Positions 1-6,909 of a stretch of DNA of 64,000 nucleotides are shown piece by piece. The DNA comes from Sphingobium abikonense NBRC 16140. GTDB taxonomy: Bacteria > Pseudomonadota > Alphaproteobacteria > Sphingomonadales > Sphingomonadaceae. How positions within the stretch are numbered: the first letter of the stretch is position 1; every line of letters begins with the position of its first letter. A program made the translations under genes and the position numbers. The notes below the pieces were generated by a model that worked only from the letters and a program-made list of their open reading frames with translations, was not told the origin of the DNA and searched no databases. The stretch lies in NCBI RefSeq assembly GCF_001598335.1, contig NZ_BCYT01000012.1:24686-88685 (forward strand), written 5' to 3'.

Positions 1-370
1 CGGTCAGCCGGCGTTCCCGCCACATGCCCCCCGACCAGAGGATGATGTCGATATCCATGGTGCGCGCGCCCCAGCGCCGGTGGCGTCGTCTGCCTAGGCG
101 CGCTTCCATGTCCTGAAGGCATTGCAGCAGGGCTGGAGGCGCCAGCGGGGTTTCCACCAAAATCGCGGCATTGGCATAGCGGCGCAGCGATGGACCCAGT
201 GGCGGGGTGTCGATGATGGGCGACATGGCGATCACTCGCATCCGCGCGCCGATCAGTGCCATGGCTTCCTCGACCAGTCGCGGCGGAGTGCGGTCGGCCG
301 ACAGCGCCCGGTTCGATCCCAGCGCCAGTGCGTAGACATGGGTGCGGCCATCTGGCCTTGTATCCGCCAT
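1..370 (-). CDS. folK: folK, 2-amino-4-hydroxy-6-hydroxymethyldihydropteridine pyrophosphokinase (3' end cut by window)
   Basis: This enzyme transfers pyrophosphate from ATP to 6-hydroxymethyl-dihydropterin, the step before dihydropteroate synthase in folate synthesis. Reading from the ATG at 370, the N-terminus has the ALGSN motif at about residues 16-20. Near the window edge comes RRWGARTMDIDII, the HPPK signature carrying the Mg-binding D-x-D. About 123 codons are visible and the usual length is 150-170, so the last part lies outside the window. The gene is divergent from the glycosylase gene that starts at 394, leaving only 23 bp between start codons. Other folate genes (folE, a FolM-like SDR, folP) are scattered through the window. 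The call is firm. Confidence 0.9.
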   Translation of the reverse strand, partial: MADTRPDGRTHVYALALGSNRALSADRTPPRLVEEAMALIGARMRVIAMSPIIDTPPLGPSLRRYANAAILVETPLAPPALLQCLQDMEARLGRRRHRRWGARTMDIDIILWSGGMWRERRLT

Positions 371-393
371 GAACCAGCGCCTATCTGCTGTGC

Positions 394-1049
394 GTGATAG
401 TGAAAAGCCCCCTTGCTTCGACCGAGCCGCCGCATGATTGTCCGCGCTGTCCCCGTCTTGTCGCCTTGCGGGAGGAATGCCGGGCCCAGCATCCCGATTG
501 GTGGAATGCACCGGTCCCCGCCTTTGGCGATCCGCAGGCGCGCATTGCGATCATCGGACTGGCACCGGGCCGGCAGGGGGCGAACCGCACCGGCAGGCCG
601 TTCACCGGCGATTATGCCGGCGATCTGCTGTTCGCCACGCTGGCGCGCCATGGGCTGGCCGAAGGGAGCTATGAGGCCGGCCGGACGATGGCCTGGTTCT
701 GCGGGACGTGATCATCATCAATTCCGTCAAATGCCTGCCGCCGCAAAACAAGCCGGAGCCGGCGGAAATCCATAATTGCCGCCCGTTCCTGGCCGATGGG
801 GTGGCGGCGCTTCCCAATGCGCGCACTTTCATCGCCCTGGGCCAGATTGCGCATCAGTCAGCCGTCAAAATTCTGGGCGGCAAATTGCCCAAAGCCCGTT
901 TCGCGCATCTGGCCGAGCATCGCATGCCCGATGGCCGCATCCTCATCGATAGCTATCATTGTTCGCGCTACAATCAGAATACCGGGCGTTTGACGGCCAA
1001 GATGTTCGACGCGGTGTTTGCGCGCGCGGTCGAGCTAGCGGCGGGATAA
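394..1049 (+). pseudogene. type-5 uracil-DNA glycosylase (UdgB-like), frameshifted
   Basis: Family 4/5 uracil-DNA glycosylases remove uracil and related lesions from DNA and often carry an Fe-S cluster. The first frame, from a GTG at 394, has the CPRC cysteine pair and the motif GLAPGRQGANRTGRPFTGD typical of type 5. It hits a stop at 709-711. The rest of the protein (VKCLPPQNKP, then HCSRYNQNTGRLT, the family's C-terminal motif) lies in another forward frame from about 681 to 1049. Restoring one missing C near 676-682 joins the frames as EAGPDDGLVLRD, which fits the family. The result would be a protein of about 218 residues. This is either a real inactivating deletion or a base-calling error; both halves otherwise look well conserved. 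Confidence 0.8.
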
Positions 1050-1160
1050 GCCCGCCTTATCCATTATTGAACATAATATTATCTATCTCAGCTGCAGCCG
1101 TTTGCATATATAACGGCCGATGTCGTTCGGCTCGTCGGGCGCAGGGCAGGAAGGTCGTTC

Positions 1161-1841
1161 ATGGACTTCATGAAGATCATCGAGTCGCTGGACGAAGCAC
1201 TCTACACGGTGATGGGCTGGCTGGTCTTTTATCCCATGACATTGTGGCGCGCGCTGGTGCATCCGTTGGCAATGATGGCCTATGCTGATCGCGAAGTATC
1301 GGACACGCCCGAAGACCAATATGATGATGCCATACGCCCACCGCTATTCCTGTTCCTAAGCCTGCTGATTTCCCATGGGCTGGAAACTCTGATTGCGGGG
1401 CGCAACGCGCTTTTGACGAGCAACAGAGGGTTGGAGGCGCTGGTCGATACCGATCTTGCCCTGTTGGCGTTGCGCCTGGTTCTGTTCAGCCTGTTTGCGC
1501 TGTTGATGTCCGTGTTCATGTTGCGCAGGCAGGGGCTCAAACTCACCCATTCCAATTTGCGGCGACCGTTTTACGGTCAGTGCTTCACCACCGCCCCGCT
1601 GGCACTGATGGCCGGCATCGCGACATTGCTACCCATTCTTGACGTGTCGCACGGGCGAATGGCAGGCGCCTTGCTGGGCTTTTTCACAGCCGGCTGGTAT
1701 CTGGCGGTGCAGGCTCTGTGGTTTTCGACCAGATTAGGGATTGGGCGCTTGGCAGGGTTCCGGCAAGCGGCTGCGGCAATCATGGTCGCGATATTGCTGT
1801 TCACTGCCGTCGCCGTGGTAATCGGCCTGAGCGCCCGATAG
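1161..1841 (+). CDS. integral membrane protein of unknown function
   Basis: I do not recognise this 226-residue protein. It has about five hydrophobic segments: near residues 15-35, 63-80, 100-120, 145-165 and 180-222, with charged loops between them. The loop after the first segment is acidic (REVSDTPEDQYDD). The layout resembles Yip1-type or permease-like small membrane proteins found in sphingomonads, but no catalytic motif is visible. It stands alone, downstream of the broken glycosylase and convergent with rpsD, sharing a bidirectional terminator at about 1861-1892. The segment 1050-1160 is AT-rich around 1070-1085 and may hold its promoter. Coding assignment is fairly sure; function is open. 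Confidence 0.7.
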   Translation: MDFMKIIESLDEALYTVMGWLVFYPMTLWRALVHPLAMMAYADREVSDTPEDQYDDAIRPPLFLFLSLLISHGLETLIAGRNALLTSNRGLEALVDTDLALLALRLVLFSLFALLMSVFMLRRQGLKLTHSNLRRPFYGQCFTTAPLALMAGIATLLPILDVSHGRMAGALLGFFTAGWYLAVQALWFSTRLGIGRLAGFRQAAAAIMVAILLFTAVAVVIGLSAR

Positions 1842-1855
1842 GTTTTTCCCTTAAC

Positions 1856-1892
1856 GAAAAAGGGCGGCCCCATGAGGAGCCGCCCTTTTTGT
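1856..1892. terminator. bidirectional Rho-independent terminator
   Basis: The arms GGGCGGC (1862-1868) and GCCGCCC (1879-1885) form a strong hairpin with an A-run on the left and a T-run on the right. It therefore reads as a terminator on both strands. It lies between the convergent membrane protein gene and rpsD and can serve both. Confidence 0.85.
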
Positions 1893-1912
1893 ATCTCGCA
1901 GGTCCCGAGGAC

Positions 1913-2527
1913 TTAGCGCGAATAGAATTCGACGACCAGGTTAGGTTCCATCTTCACCGGATAGGGCACTTCGTCCAGCGTCGGCACGCGGACATAGGTG
2001 ACCTTGGCGGCGCCGTCGGGCGAGACATAGTCGGGAATGTCGCGCTCGGGTAGGCTCTGCGCTTCCAGGACCAGCGCCATTTCCTGCGCCTTCTTGCCCA
2101 GGGTGATCTCGTCGCCCGGCTTCACCAGACGCGAGGCGATGTTGCACTTGACGCCATTCACATAGATGTGACCGTGGCTGACGAGCTGGCGGGCCGACCA
2201 GATGGTGGGCGCGAACTTGGCGCGATAGACCAGCGCGTCGAGGCGGCGTTCCAGCAGGCCGATGAGGTTCTGGCCGGTGTCACCCTTCATGCGGGCGGCT
2301 TCGACATAGTTCTTCTTGAACTGCTTTTCGGTGATGTCGCCATAATAGCCCTTCAGCTTCTGCTTGGCGCGCAGCTGAATGCCATAGTCGGACATCTTGC
2401 CCTTGCGGCGCTGGCCATGCTGGCCGGGGCCATATTCACGCTTGTTCACCGGGCTCTTGGGGCGACCCCAGATATTCTCGCCCATCCGGCGGTCGAGCTT
2501 GTACTTGGCGCTGGAGCGCTTCGACAT
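1913..2527 (-). CDS. rpsD: 30S ribosomal protein S4
   Basis: S4 nucleates assembly of the 30S body by binding 16S rRNA, and it helps decoding fidelity. The 204-residue product starts [20 protein letters not shown] and has the S4 RNA-binding domain from about residue 94 ([34 protein letters not shown]). It ends in VVEFYSR as S4 proteins do. The start at 2527 has AGGAAAG a few bases upstream. It is a single-gene unit here, as often in alphaproteobacteria. Its promoter at 2639-2667 matches those of rpsF and rplM in this window. The call is certain. Confidence 0.98.
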   Translation of the reverse strand: MSKRSSAKYKLDRRMGENIWGRPKSPVNKREYGPGQHGQRRKGKMSDYGIQLRAKQKLKGYYGDITEKQFKKNYVEAARMKGDTGQNLIGLLERRLDALVYRAKFAPTIWSARQLVSHGHIYVNGVKCNIASRLVKPGDEITLGKKAQEMALVLEAQSLPERDIPDYVSPDGAAKVTYVRVPTLDEVPYPVKMEPNLVVEFYSR

Positions 2528-2638
2528 ATGTCTTTCCTTCGATATGCTAACAACGTTGGTCCCGGTATCGCCTGTTTTCCGTATTTCAGGGACAGGGCCG
2601 CCGCTTCACCGGGATGCAGGGCCAATCGCGAAGCGGGG

Positions 2639-2667
2639 CCTATGACGCCAAGGGGCTGGCCTGTCAA
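2639..2667 (-). promoter_or_regulatory. rpsD promoter, TTGACA-N17-CATAGG
   Basis: On the minus strand a -35 TTGACA (2667-2662) is followed after exactly 17 bases by CATAGG (2644-2639), about 110 bp upstream of the rpsD start. The -10 and the bases before it (GCGTCATAGGC) recur upstream of rpsF with the same spacing, which supports a real promoter. Confidence 0.7.
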
Positions 2668-2708
2668 GCCCTCGACAGGGCGGGGCGGCGGGCTTAAGCC
2701 TCCCGCCC

Positions 2709-3005
2709 ATGAACCCCGACAGCTATACCAGCATGAGCGAAGTGCGCGCCGGCGTCGACGAGATCGACCGGCAGATCGTCGCGCTGCTCGACCTGCGCTT
2801 TGCCCATATGCGCGCGGCGGCGCGGATCAAGCCCGATCGCGGCGCGGTGCGCGACGAAGCGCGCAAGGCGCAGGTGATCGCCAATGCCCGGACTGAGGCG
2901 GAGCGGCTGGGCGCGCCTGCTGATGTCATCGCCGATCTGTGGGACCGGCTGGTCGAAGCGTCCATCGCTTATGAGATGGAGGAATTTGACCGGACACGCG
3001 GCTGA
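2709..3005 (+). CDS. chorismate mutase, AroQ class
   Basis: The enzyme converts chorismate to prephenate, the branch point to phenylalanine and tyrosine. The 98-residue all-helical protein matches the monofunctional AroQ fold: RAGVDEIDRQIVALLDLR in helix 1, then AARIKPDRGAVRDEARKAQV with the lysine and arginines that hold the chorismate carboxylates. It ends in a helix with LVEASIAYEMEEFD. There is no prephenate dehydratase domain, and the length is normal for stand-alone or PchB-like mutases. The start at 2709 has only a weak ribosome site; the ATG at 2733 (MSEVRAG) is an alternative. It is divergent from rpsD, and no further shikimate-pathway gene lies beside it. Confidence 0.88.
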   Translation: MNPDSYTSMSEVRAGVDEIDRQIVALLDLRFAHMRAAARIKPDRGAVRDEARKAQVIANARTEAERLGAPADVIADLWDRLVEASIAYEMEEFDRTRG

Positions 3006-3206
3006 GCGCGCTTCGCACCGGCGGGCTTGATTGCGAAGTTCACACCGTGGCGGGTCCGCGCATTTGCGTCGATCGAGACCTGTGGCGTTGATTTCGCAAT
3101 AGGAGATTTTTTGCGAAGTCACGCGCGTGGAGCAAGGACCAGACTGTTGGAAAGAGCTGATCGCTCAGTCTAGCATTGAGCCATCCCTGTAGGACAGGCC
3201 AGGGGC
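3006..3206. other. structured non-coding gap with short direct and inverted repeats
   Basis: No gene is seen in these 200 bases. Two similar segments, TTGCGAAGTTCACACCGTGG (3031-3050) and TTGCGAAGTCACGCGCGTGG (3111-3130), lie in direct orientation. ATTGCGAA (3030-3037) has its inverse TTCGCAAT at 3092-3099. Further right is a hairpin with outer arms AGACT (3141-3145) and AGTCT (3167-3171) and inner arms GAGC and GCTC. CCTGT-AGG-ACAGG follows at 3186-3198, just before the end of the convergent aminotransferase gene. Confidence 0.5.
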
Positions 3207-4349
3207 CTAGCGCCCCGTCTCTGCCTGAAACCACGGGATCATCCGCGCAATCGCATCCTCAACCCGGTCGGTGGATACGGCAAAGCTGAAACGAATGAAG
3301 CGGTGTCCGTCAACGGGGTCGAAGTCGATCCCCGGCGCGGTCGCCACCCCGGTTTCGCGCAGCAGCCGTTGGCAAAAGCCCAGGCTGTCGTCGGTCAGAT
3401 GGCTGATATCGGCATAGATATAGAATGCCCCGTCGGGCGGGGCGATGCGGGCCAGGCCCATGGCGGGCAACGCATCGAGCAGCAATTGCCGGTTGCGGCG
3501 ATAGCTGGCGACATGGCCCTCCAGTTCGTCCGCACAGTCGAAAGCCGCCAATCCGGCGCGCTGCGCCAGCACGGGCGGGGTCAGGAATAGATTGCCCATC
3601 CGCGCGCGCGCCGTGTCGATCAATTCCGGCGGCACGACCACCCAGCCCAGCCGCCATCCGGCCATGCTGTAATATTTGGAAAAGCTGTTCACGATCACGG
3701 CGTCGGACGCATATTGCAGCATCGAATGGGCCGGTTCGCCAAAGCTGAGGCCATGGTAGATTTCATCGGAAATGATGCGAATGCCCCGGTCGGCGCAGAC
3801 GGCGGCGATCCGCTCCAGTTCAGCGGGCGGAATGACCGTGCCGGTCGGGTTGGCGGGGCTGGCGAGGACCAGGCCATCGGGCGCAGGGGCCAGCGCGTCG
3901 AGCGCGTCGGCGCTGATCTGATAGCGTTCGGCCGGGCCGCAGGCGACCTCGACCGGGTTCAGATAGAGCGCCTTCAACGTATTGCGGTAGGCGACATAGC
4001 CCGGCCTTGCGGTCGCCACCCGCGCGCCAGGCGCAAACAGGCTGGTGAGCGCCAGCACCAGCGCCGGGGATGCGCCACAGGTCAGGATGATCTGTTCGGG
4101 ATCGACGGTGACAGCGTAGCGATCCTGATAATCGCGGGCCATACGCTGTTTGAGGGCAGTGCTTTCCCAATAGCCCATGGGTTCGGTGTCGAGCACATGA
4201 TGCGCGACCGCGATCGCCCGCGCAGGCGCGCCGGTCGATGGCTGGCCGAACTCCATATGCAGGATCGAGCGGCCCTGTTCTTCCAGCGCATGCGCTTCCC
4301 GGCTGATGGCGATGGCATGGAAGGGGGCTATGTCGGCGACTTTATTCAT
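3207..4349 (-). CDS. PLP-dependent class I/II aminotransferase
   Basis: This is a fold-type I aminotransferase that moves amino groups between an amino acid and a 2-oxo acid. The 380-residue length is normal. The PLP-binding features are clear: SPANPTG (about residues 165-171) with the asparagine, SDEIYHGL with the ring-nitrogen aspartate and tyrosine, and NSFSKYYSMAGWRLGW (about 220-235), where the lysine forms the Schiff base. The C-terminus has RFSFA with the substrate-carboxylate arginine. Substrate is unclear; it resembles the AspC/AlaT-like group. It is convergent with chorismate mutase, so a role in Phe/Tyr transamination is possible but not shown. Confidence 0.88.
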   Translation of the reverse strand: MNKVADIAPFHAIAISREAHALEEQGRSILHMEFGQPSTGAPARAIAVAHHVLDTEPMGYWESTALKQRMARDYQDRYAVTVDPEQIILTCGASPALVLALTSLFAPGARVATARPGYVAYRNTLKALYLNPVEVACGPAERYQISADALDALAPAPDGLVLASPANPTGTVIPPAELERIAAVCADRGIRIISDEIYHGLSFGEPAHSMLQYASDAVIVNSFSKYYSMAGWRLGWVVVPPELIDTARARMGNLFLTPPVLAQRAGLAAFDCADELEGHVASYRRNRQLLLDALPAMGLARIAPPDGAFYIYADISHLTDDSLGFCQRLLRETGVATAPGIDFDPVDGHRFIRFSFAVSTDRVEDAIARMIPWFQAETGR

Positions 4350-4404
4350 GAATAACCTGCGTTAATTTCGGCAACATGGGGCTGGCCGTGGCGTTGGGCA
4401 TGGC

Positions 4405-4668
4405 ATGAGCCAGACTATATTGACCGTCCTGCAATATTATGGCGCGGGGGCAGCGACGCTCGCCGCGCTGATCGTGTCGCTAAACCTTGGCCGGCGAATC
4501 ACCGGATGGGCTTTCGTGCTGTTCGTGACAAGCTCCATCGCGCTCATTGCCTGGGGATTTCTGGACAAGAACAGCGAAGGCATTGGCTGGCAGAATGTCG
4601 CCCTGCTCTTCATCAATGCGACCGGGGTGTGGCGCTATCTGATTTCCAGCCACGATCCGGCGGACTGA
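4405..4668 (+). CDS. small integral membrane protein, unknown function
   Basis: This 87-residue hydrophobic protein has three probable membrane segments: about residues 8-28 (YYGAGAATLAALIVSLNL), 33-52 (GWAFVLFVTSSIALIAWGF) and 60-78. It ends in a polar tail (SSHDPAD). I recognise no catalytic motif. It resembles small hypothetical membrane proteins of sphingomonads, in which a two-helix core with GRR between helices is common. The start at 4405 is the best in frame, with only a weak ribosome site. It is divergent from the aminotransferase (56 bp gap) and convergent with pgl, with just 6 bp between stops. Confidence 0.65.
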   Translation: MSQTILTVLQYYGAGAATLAALIVSLNLGRRITGWAFVLFVTSSIALIAWGFLDKNSEGIGWQNVALLFINATGVWRYLISSHDPAD

Positions 4669-4674
4669 AAAACG

Positions 4675-5367
4675 TCAGTTTTCGGCGATCCAGACTTCGA
4701 CCGGCACATCATCCTGCAAAAGCGCGAGGCGGATCGGCAATTCCTCGACCGGCCCGCCTTCCAGTGCGCGGTCATAGACCGCCTTCTTGGCGGCGCCGCT
4801 GATCTGGAGGAAGATATGGCGGCTCTTGAGGATCGCGCTCGCGGTCAGCGACAGGCGCTGGTGCGGCGCGGCCGGCGGGGTGGCGGCGATGGTCAGAGCA
4901 TCGGTGGCAAGACCTTCGGCCAGTTCCTTGCCGTCCGGAAAGAGCGAGGCGGTATGCCCATCATCGCCCATGCCCAGCAGGATGACATCAAGCGGCCAGG
5001 GCAGGGCGGCAAGGCGGGCTTCCACATCCGGCTGGCCCGCATAAGCATCCGCAGCCTCATTTTTCATCGGCATGAAGCGGGCCTGCGCCGCCGGTCCCTG
5101 CAACAGCGTGTCGCGCACCAGCCGTTCGTTGCTGTCCGCGCTGGCCGGATCGACCCAGCGTTCGTCCACCAGCGTGACGATCAGCTTGCTCCAGTCGAGC
5201 GTGGCCTGGGCCAGCGCCTCGAGCACTGGCCGGGGCGACCGGCCACCCGACAGCGCGATGGTCGCGACCCCGCGCGCAGCGATGGCGTCAGACAATAGGG
5301 CGGCGATCCGGTCGGCGATGTCGGCGGCGGCCTGCGCCCCGTTGGCGAAGAAATATTCGGTCGGCAT
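4675..5367 (-). CDS. pgl: 6-phosphogluconolactonase
   Basis: The enzyme hydrolyses 6-phosphogluconolactone to 6-phosphogluconate, feeding the Entner-Doudoroff or pentose phosphate routes that sphingomonads depend on. The 230 residues show the family signatures in order: ALSGGRSP (about 39-46), LVDERWVDPASADSNERLVRDTL (about 86-108), and LLGMGDDGHTASLFPDG (about 150-166) carrying the catalytic histidine. It is the last gene of a tight minus-strand operon galE, ybaK-like, pgl. Only 3 bp separate it from the stop of the preceding gene. The length fits the DevB/SOL family. Confidence 0.94.
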   Translation of the reverse strand: MPTEYFFANGAQAAADIADRIAALLSDAIAARGVATIALSGGRSPRPVLEALAQATLDWSKLIVTLVDERWVDPASADSNERLVRDTLLQGPAAQARFMPMKNEAADAYAGQPDVEARLAALPWPLDVILLGMGDDGHTASLFPDGKELAEGLATDALTIAATPPAAPHQRLSLTASAILKSRHIFLQISGAAKKAVYDRALEGGPVEELPIRLALLQDDVPVEVWIAEN

Positions 5368-5370
5368 GGG

Positions 5371-5847
5371 TCACTCCGCGTCGTCAGGAAGCGTGCAAAT
5401 GTCCACCCAGCTTGCCCCGGTCAAGGCCGCGAGCCGATCGGGCGTCAATTCGACCGACGCCGTGCGCGATCCCGCCGCCGGAAAGACGGTGGCGAACGCC
5501 CGGAGCGAGATGTCGCAATAGATGGGAAGGGGCGTCGTGAGGCCGAAGGGGCAGACGCCGCCGACCGGATGGCCGGTCAATTCCTCCACCTCATGCGCGC
5601 CCAGCATCCGTGGCTTCGCTCCAAGCGCGGCCTTGGCCTTGCCGTTCGACAGCCGGGCGTCGCCGCGCGCGCAGACGAGTACGACCTGATCCCCCACACG
5701 CAGCGACAGCGTCTTGGCGATGCGCGCCGGCTCGACGCCGAGCGCGGCGGCGGCCTCTATGACCGTCGCCGTGCTGACGCCCTGATCGATGATCGACACA
5801 TCCGGGGCGTTTGCGGCGAAGAAGGCGCGGACGCTCGTTTCGCTCAT
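5371..5847 (-). CDS. YbaK/EbsC-family aminoacyl-tRNA deacylase
   Basis: Members of this family clear mischarged tRNA, such as Cys-tRNA-Pro or Ala-tRNA-Pro, in trans. The 158-residue product begins MSETSVRAFFAANAPDV. It shows AARIAKTLSLRVGDQVVLVCARGDARLSNGKAKAAL-type residues with the conserved lysine, then GHPVGGVCPFGLTTPLPIYCD, the family's glycine-rich loop. The frame is open further upstream into galE, but the ATG at 5847 overlaps the galE stop as ATGA, so this start is favoured. Which misacylated tRNA it edits cannot be told from sequence. It sits between galE and pgl with translational coupling on the galE side. Confidence 0.88.
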   Translation of the reverse strand: MSETSVRAFFAANAPDVSIIDQGVSTATVIEAAAALGVEPARIAKTLSLRVGDQVVLVCARGDARLSNGKAKAALGAKPRMLGAHEVEELTGHPVGGVCPFGLTTPLPIYCDISLRAFATVFPAAGSRTASVELTPDRLAALTGASWVDICTLPDDAE

Positions 5848-6842
5848 GCGCGGTCGCCAAGCTGGCGCTCCCAGGCCAGCGCATGGGCGACGATCTGGTC
5901 CAGATCGGCATAGCGCGGCGTCCAGGGGAAGGTTTCTAGAATGGCTCTGTTGTCCGAGATCAGCTTGCCGGGATCGCCCGCACGCCGGCCGACCATGACG
6001 CGTTTGATCCGATTGTTGGTCGCCCGGTCGACCGCGTCCAGCACCTCCAGAACCGAAAAGCCCCGGCCATAGCCGCAATTGAGCAGATGGTTGCGCGTCG
6101 GCTGCGCGATCAGCGCTTCGAGGGCGAGCAGATGCGCCGCCGCGAGGTCACTGACGTGAATATAGTCGCGCACGCCCGTGCCGTCGGGCGTGTCGAAATC
6201 GGTGCCGAAGATGCTGACGCTCTCCCGCTTGCCCAGCGCCGCTTCGACCGCGACCTTGATAAGGTGGGTGGCGCCGGCGGTCGACTGGCCGGTGCGCCCC
6301 TGCGGATCGGCGCCTGCGACATTGAAATAGCGCAGCGCGCAGAAATTCATCGGATGCGCCGCCGCCACGTCGCGCAGCATATGCTCGGTCATCAGCTTGG
6401 ACATGCCATAGGGGTTGATCGGGCATTGCGGCGTATCTTCCCGCACCGCCTCCACGTCCGGGGTGCCATAGGTGGCGGCGGTCGAGGAAAAGATGAAATG
6501 CGGCACGCCGACGCGCACCGCGCTTTCGATGAGATCGCGCGTCTTAGCGCTGTTGTTGTGATAATATTTGAGCGGGTTGCTGACCGACTCCGGCACCACG
6601 ACGGACCCGGCGAAATGCATGATCGCGCGCACGCCATGGTCGCGCAGTGTCGCTTCCACCAGTGGCTGGTCGGCAATGTCGCCGCGCACCAGCGGGACGT
6701 CGCCGGGCACCGCCCAGTCGAAGCCGGTGACGAGATTGTCGATCACGACGACGTCATAGCCGGCATCCCTGAGCGCCAGCACGGCATGGCTGCCGATATA
6801 GCCCGCGCCGCCTGTAACCATGACCATTGGCTTGTCGCTCAT
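5844..6842 (-). CDS. galE: UDP-glucose 4-epimerase
   Basis: GalE interconverts UDP-glucose and UDP-galactose for exopolysaccharide and galactose use. The 332-residue short-chain dehydrogenase fold has GGAGYIGSH (about residues 11-19) for NAD and SSTAATYG around residue 123 with the catalytic serine/threonine. YGMSKLMTEHML, the YxxxK catalytic pair, follows at about 147, and the substrate segment RDYIHVSDLAAAH comes later. It is the first gene of a galE-ybaK-pgl operon. A transcription-terminator hairpin for the upstream fad operon ends only about 8 bp before its start codon, and the only G-rich ribosome-site candidate lies in the hairpin arm. Start at 6842 or an internal ATG (MVMVTGG) is possible. 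Confidence 0.95.
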   Translation of the reverse strand: MSDKPMVMVTGGAGYIGSHAVLALRDAGYDVVVIDNLVTGFDWAVPGDVPLVRGDIADQPLVEATLRDHGVRAIMHFAGSVVVPESVSNPLKYYHNNSAKTRDLIESAVRVGVPHFIFSSTAATYGTPDVEAVREDTPQCPINPYGMSKLMTEHMLRDVAAAHPMNFCALRYFNVAGADPQGRTGQSTAGATHLIKVAVEAALGKRESVSIFGTDFDTPDGTGVRDYIHVSDLAAAHLLALEALIAQPTRNHLLNCGYGRGFSVLEVLDAVDRATNNRIKRVMVGRRAGDPGKLISDNRAILETFPWTPRYADLDQIVAHALAWERQLGDRA

Positions 6843-6878
6843 AAAGAAAAGGTCTCCCCAGCTGATGCCGGGGAGACC
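6843..6878 (-). terminator. terminator hairpin abutting the galE start
   Basis: On the minus strand GGTCTCCCC (6878-6870) pairs with GGGGAGACC (6859-6851) across a 10-base loop and is followed by TTTTCTTTAT. This is a canonical terminator for the fadA-fadJ transcript. The last T-rich bases run directly into the galE ATG, so the 3' arm also holds the only purine-rich sequence in front of galE. Confidence 0.8.
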
Positions 6879-6909
6879 TAGCGAAAGGGCGTTAAGATTT
6901 ATAGGCCGT

